DNA from: Bacteroidales bacterium
Lineage (GTDB): Bacteria; Bacteroidota; Bacteroidia; Bacteroidales; UBA7960
NCBI GenBank assembly: GCA_019429055.1
Contig: JAHYJP010000020.1
Coordinates: 1-34,958 of the forward strand
DNA: 34,958 bases
Direction: 5' to 3'
Every line of letters starts with the position of its first letter. Position 1 is the stretch's first letter. The notes beneath the pieces are model-generated. The model saw only the letters and a list, made by a program, of their open reading frames with translations. It searched no databases and was not told the origin of the DNA. The position numbers and the translations under genes were made by a program. Of this stretch, positions 34,169-34,958 are shown in pieces.

Positions 34169-34958
34169 TTAATTTTTGCTTTTGATGAGTTCTTCCAGCG
34201 TATCCAATCTGTTTTTCAGTTCACGAATTTCAATTTCCTGATTTTCAATAATGACTTGCTGTTCCTGGATGGCTTTGATGGCAATAACCCCGAATCCAGC
34301 ATAGTTGATTCCCAGGTAATCCTCATTATCGTCTGAAGCAACCAATTCAGGGAATAATGGCAATACATCCTGCGCCATAAGGCCAATACTTTTCTTTGAG
34401 GAAGATTGGTTCAGATAATTGTACTCCATTACGCGCAAATCTTTAATTCTACCAAGCACATTTGAATACATGGCAATATTGGTTTTAAAGCGCTGATCGG
34501 AATTCTGCACATACTCGCCCAAATCGTTGATCCTACTACCCGCCAGTTTTCCATTGTAACTGAACCGCAACCAGGAGGCAGACATGTGAATATTCCAAAA
34601 AGTTCCTGTACCAATATTTACAATACCTATTCCTTCTCCATTGGCTACAACATTAGTGGGTTTGGTAGTAACCGGAATTGTAAGATGGTGGGCAGGATAA
34701 TGAATACCAATACCTATCCTTCCGTTCTTCAATATGGTAAGCGCATTGTTCCTGTTTGCACCGGATGGTCCGTTCCCTATTTCGAAAAGGGGATCAGTTG
34801 CGACCCAGACGCTGGGTGTTCCTCCTCCAATATTATATCGACCCAAAGCAGTGCTATTGAATGCTTCGGCCCGTGTAAAAAGTCCCAGTGCTAATGAATA
34901 ATTTCCGGAAGCTACGGTATTTTGGCGCCAGGCAAGAGACATAGGTCCAGAAGCAAGT
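34169..34958 (-). CDS. surface adhesin-like protein with YadA-type head repeats and S74 chaperone domain (N-terminus beyond right edge)
   Basis: The open frame has no start in the window: before the ATG at 34942 the reading frame continues through 34957 (LASGP), so the protein is cut by the right edge. About 262 residues are visible. First come YadA-head-like repeats (NTVASGNYSLALGLFTRAEAFNSTALGRYN), then a beta-rich linker (GRIGIGIHYP). The C-terminal Peptidase_S74 (intramolecular chaperone of endosialidase) domain follows: NSDQRFKTNI, YNYLNQSSSKKSIGLMAQDVLPLFPELV, and a coiled-coil end. S74 domains drive trimerisation of tail-fibre and adhesin stalks and then cleave themselves off. The S and D of the expected catalytic pair appear in NSDQRFK. 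Confidence 0.85.
   Translation of the reverse strand, partial: LASGPMSLAWRQNTVASGNYSLALGLFTRAEAFNSTALGRYNIGGGTPSVWVATDPLFEIGNGPSGANRNNALTILKNGRIGIGIHYPAHHLTIPVTTKPTNVVANGEGIGIVNIGTGTFWNIHMSASWLRFSYNGKLAGSRINDLGEYVQNSDQRFKTNIAMYSNVLGRIKDLRVMEYNYLNQSSSKKSIGLMAQDVLPLFPELVASDDNEDYLGINYAGFGVIAIKAIQEQQVIIENQEIEIRELKNRLDTLEELIKSKN

Overview
The window looks like a chromosomal segment of a Bacteroidota (Bacteroidetes) bacterium, most likely of the Bacteroidales/Marinilabiliales type. The evidence is lineage-specific genes (the type IX secretion protein PorQ, a PUR/DUF3276 nucleic-acid-binding protein, a ~310-residue NusB, DUF1573 lipoproteins, a CarboxypepD_reg/plug/OMP_b-brl TonB-type receptor), genes that start without a clear Shine-Dalgarno sequence, and repeated matches to the Bacteroidetes sigma-A promoter (TTG, about 17-21 nt, TAnnTTTG). 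I saw no tRNA, rRNA, CRISPR array or intact transposase.

Layout. 1-1126 (minus): the N-terminal part of parA, cut by the left edge, and a DUF3276 gene with its own terminator. 1465-4908 (plus): nusB, a DUF1573 lipoprotein, yajC, a YbbR-like gene and coaE, a housekeeping cluster. 5025-7997 (plus): a tandem universal stress protein, porQ and ispH. 8022-10999 (minus): a tight operon in the order ruvX, def, M16 peptidase, O-methyltransferase. 11112-14347 (plus): ftsK, divergent from ruvX with its own promoter, then a lolA-like gene. 14378-18007 (minus): guaA followed by a LysM/periplasmic-binding-fold protein. 18113-22616 (plus): a YggS-family PLP protein, a CDP-alcohol phosphatidyltransferase, a large SLC13/TrkA-C transporter and a small conserved membrane protein. 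22617-23038: terminators and repeats. 23039-26278 (minus): a tricorn-like S41 protease.

26279-28500 differs from the rest. It is a 1.56-kb stretch without a credible protein gene, followed by a ParE-type toxin-antitoxin pair. The stretch holds an AT-rich region with palindromes resembling DnaA boxes, then a near-ideal Bacteroidetes promoter (26820-26851), then about 650 nt packed with hairpins (two GNRA tetraloops, two UUCG tetraloops, two long-range helices) and closed by an intrinsic-terminator-like hairpin at 27462-27503. I read this as a gene for a large structured non-coding RNA that I cannot match to RNase P RNA, tmRNA, 6S, SRP RNA or a group I/II intron. It is the best candidate in the window for something undescribed. 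MITE-like inverted repeats follow it.

28531-34958: a TonB-dependent-receptor-like outer-membrane protein (minus), aminopeptidase P (plus), and a two-gene cell-surface unit (minus) made of a beta-helix lipoprotein and, upstream, the C-terminal part of a YadA-head/S74-chaperone adhesin cut by the right edge.

Most of the window is core physiology: chromosome segregation (parA, ftsK), translation and RNA (nusB, def, ruvX), cofactor, isoprenoid and nucleotide synthesis (coaE, ispH, guaA), and envelope biogenesis (yajC, porQ, lolA-like, phosphatidyltransferase). All family names come from reading motifs by eye; no database search was run.
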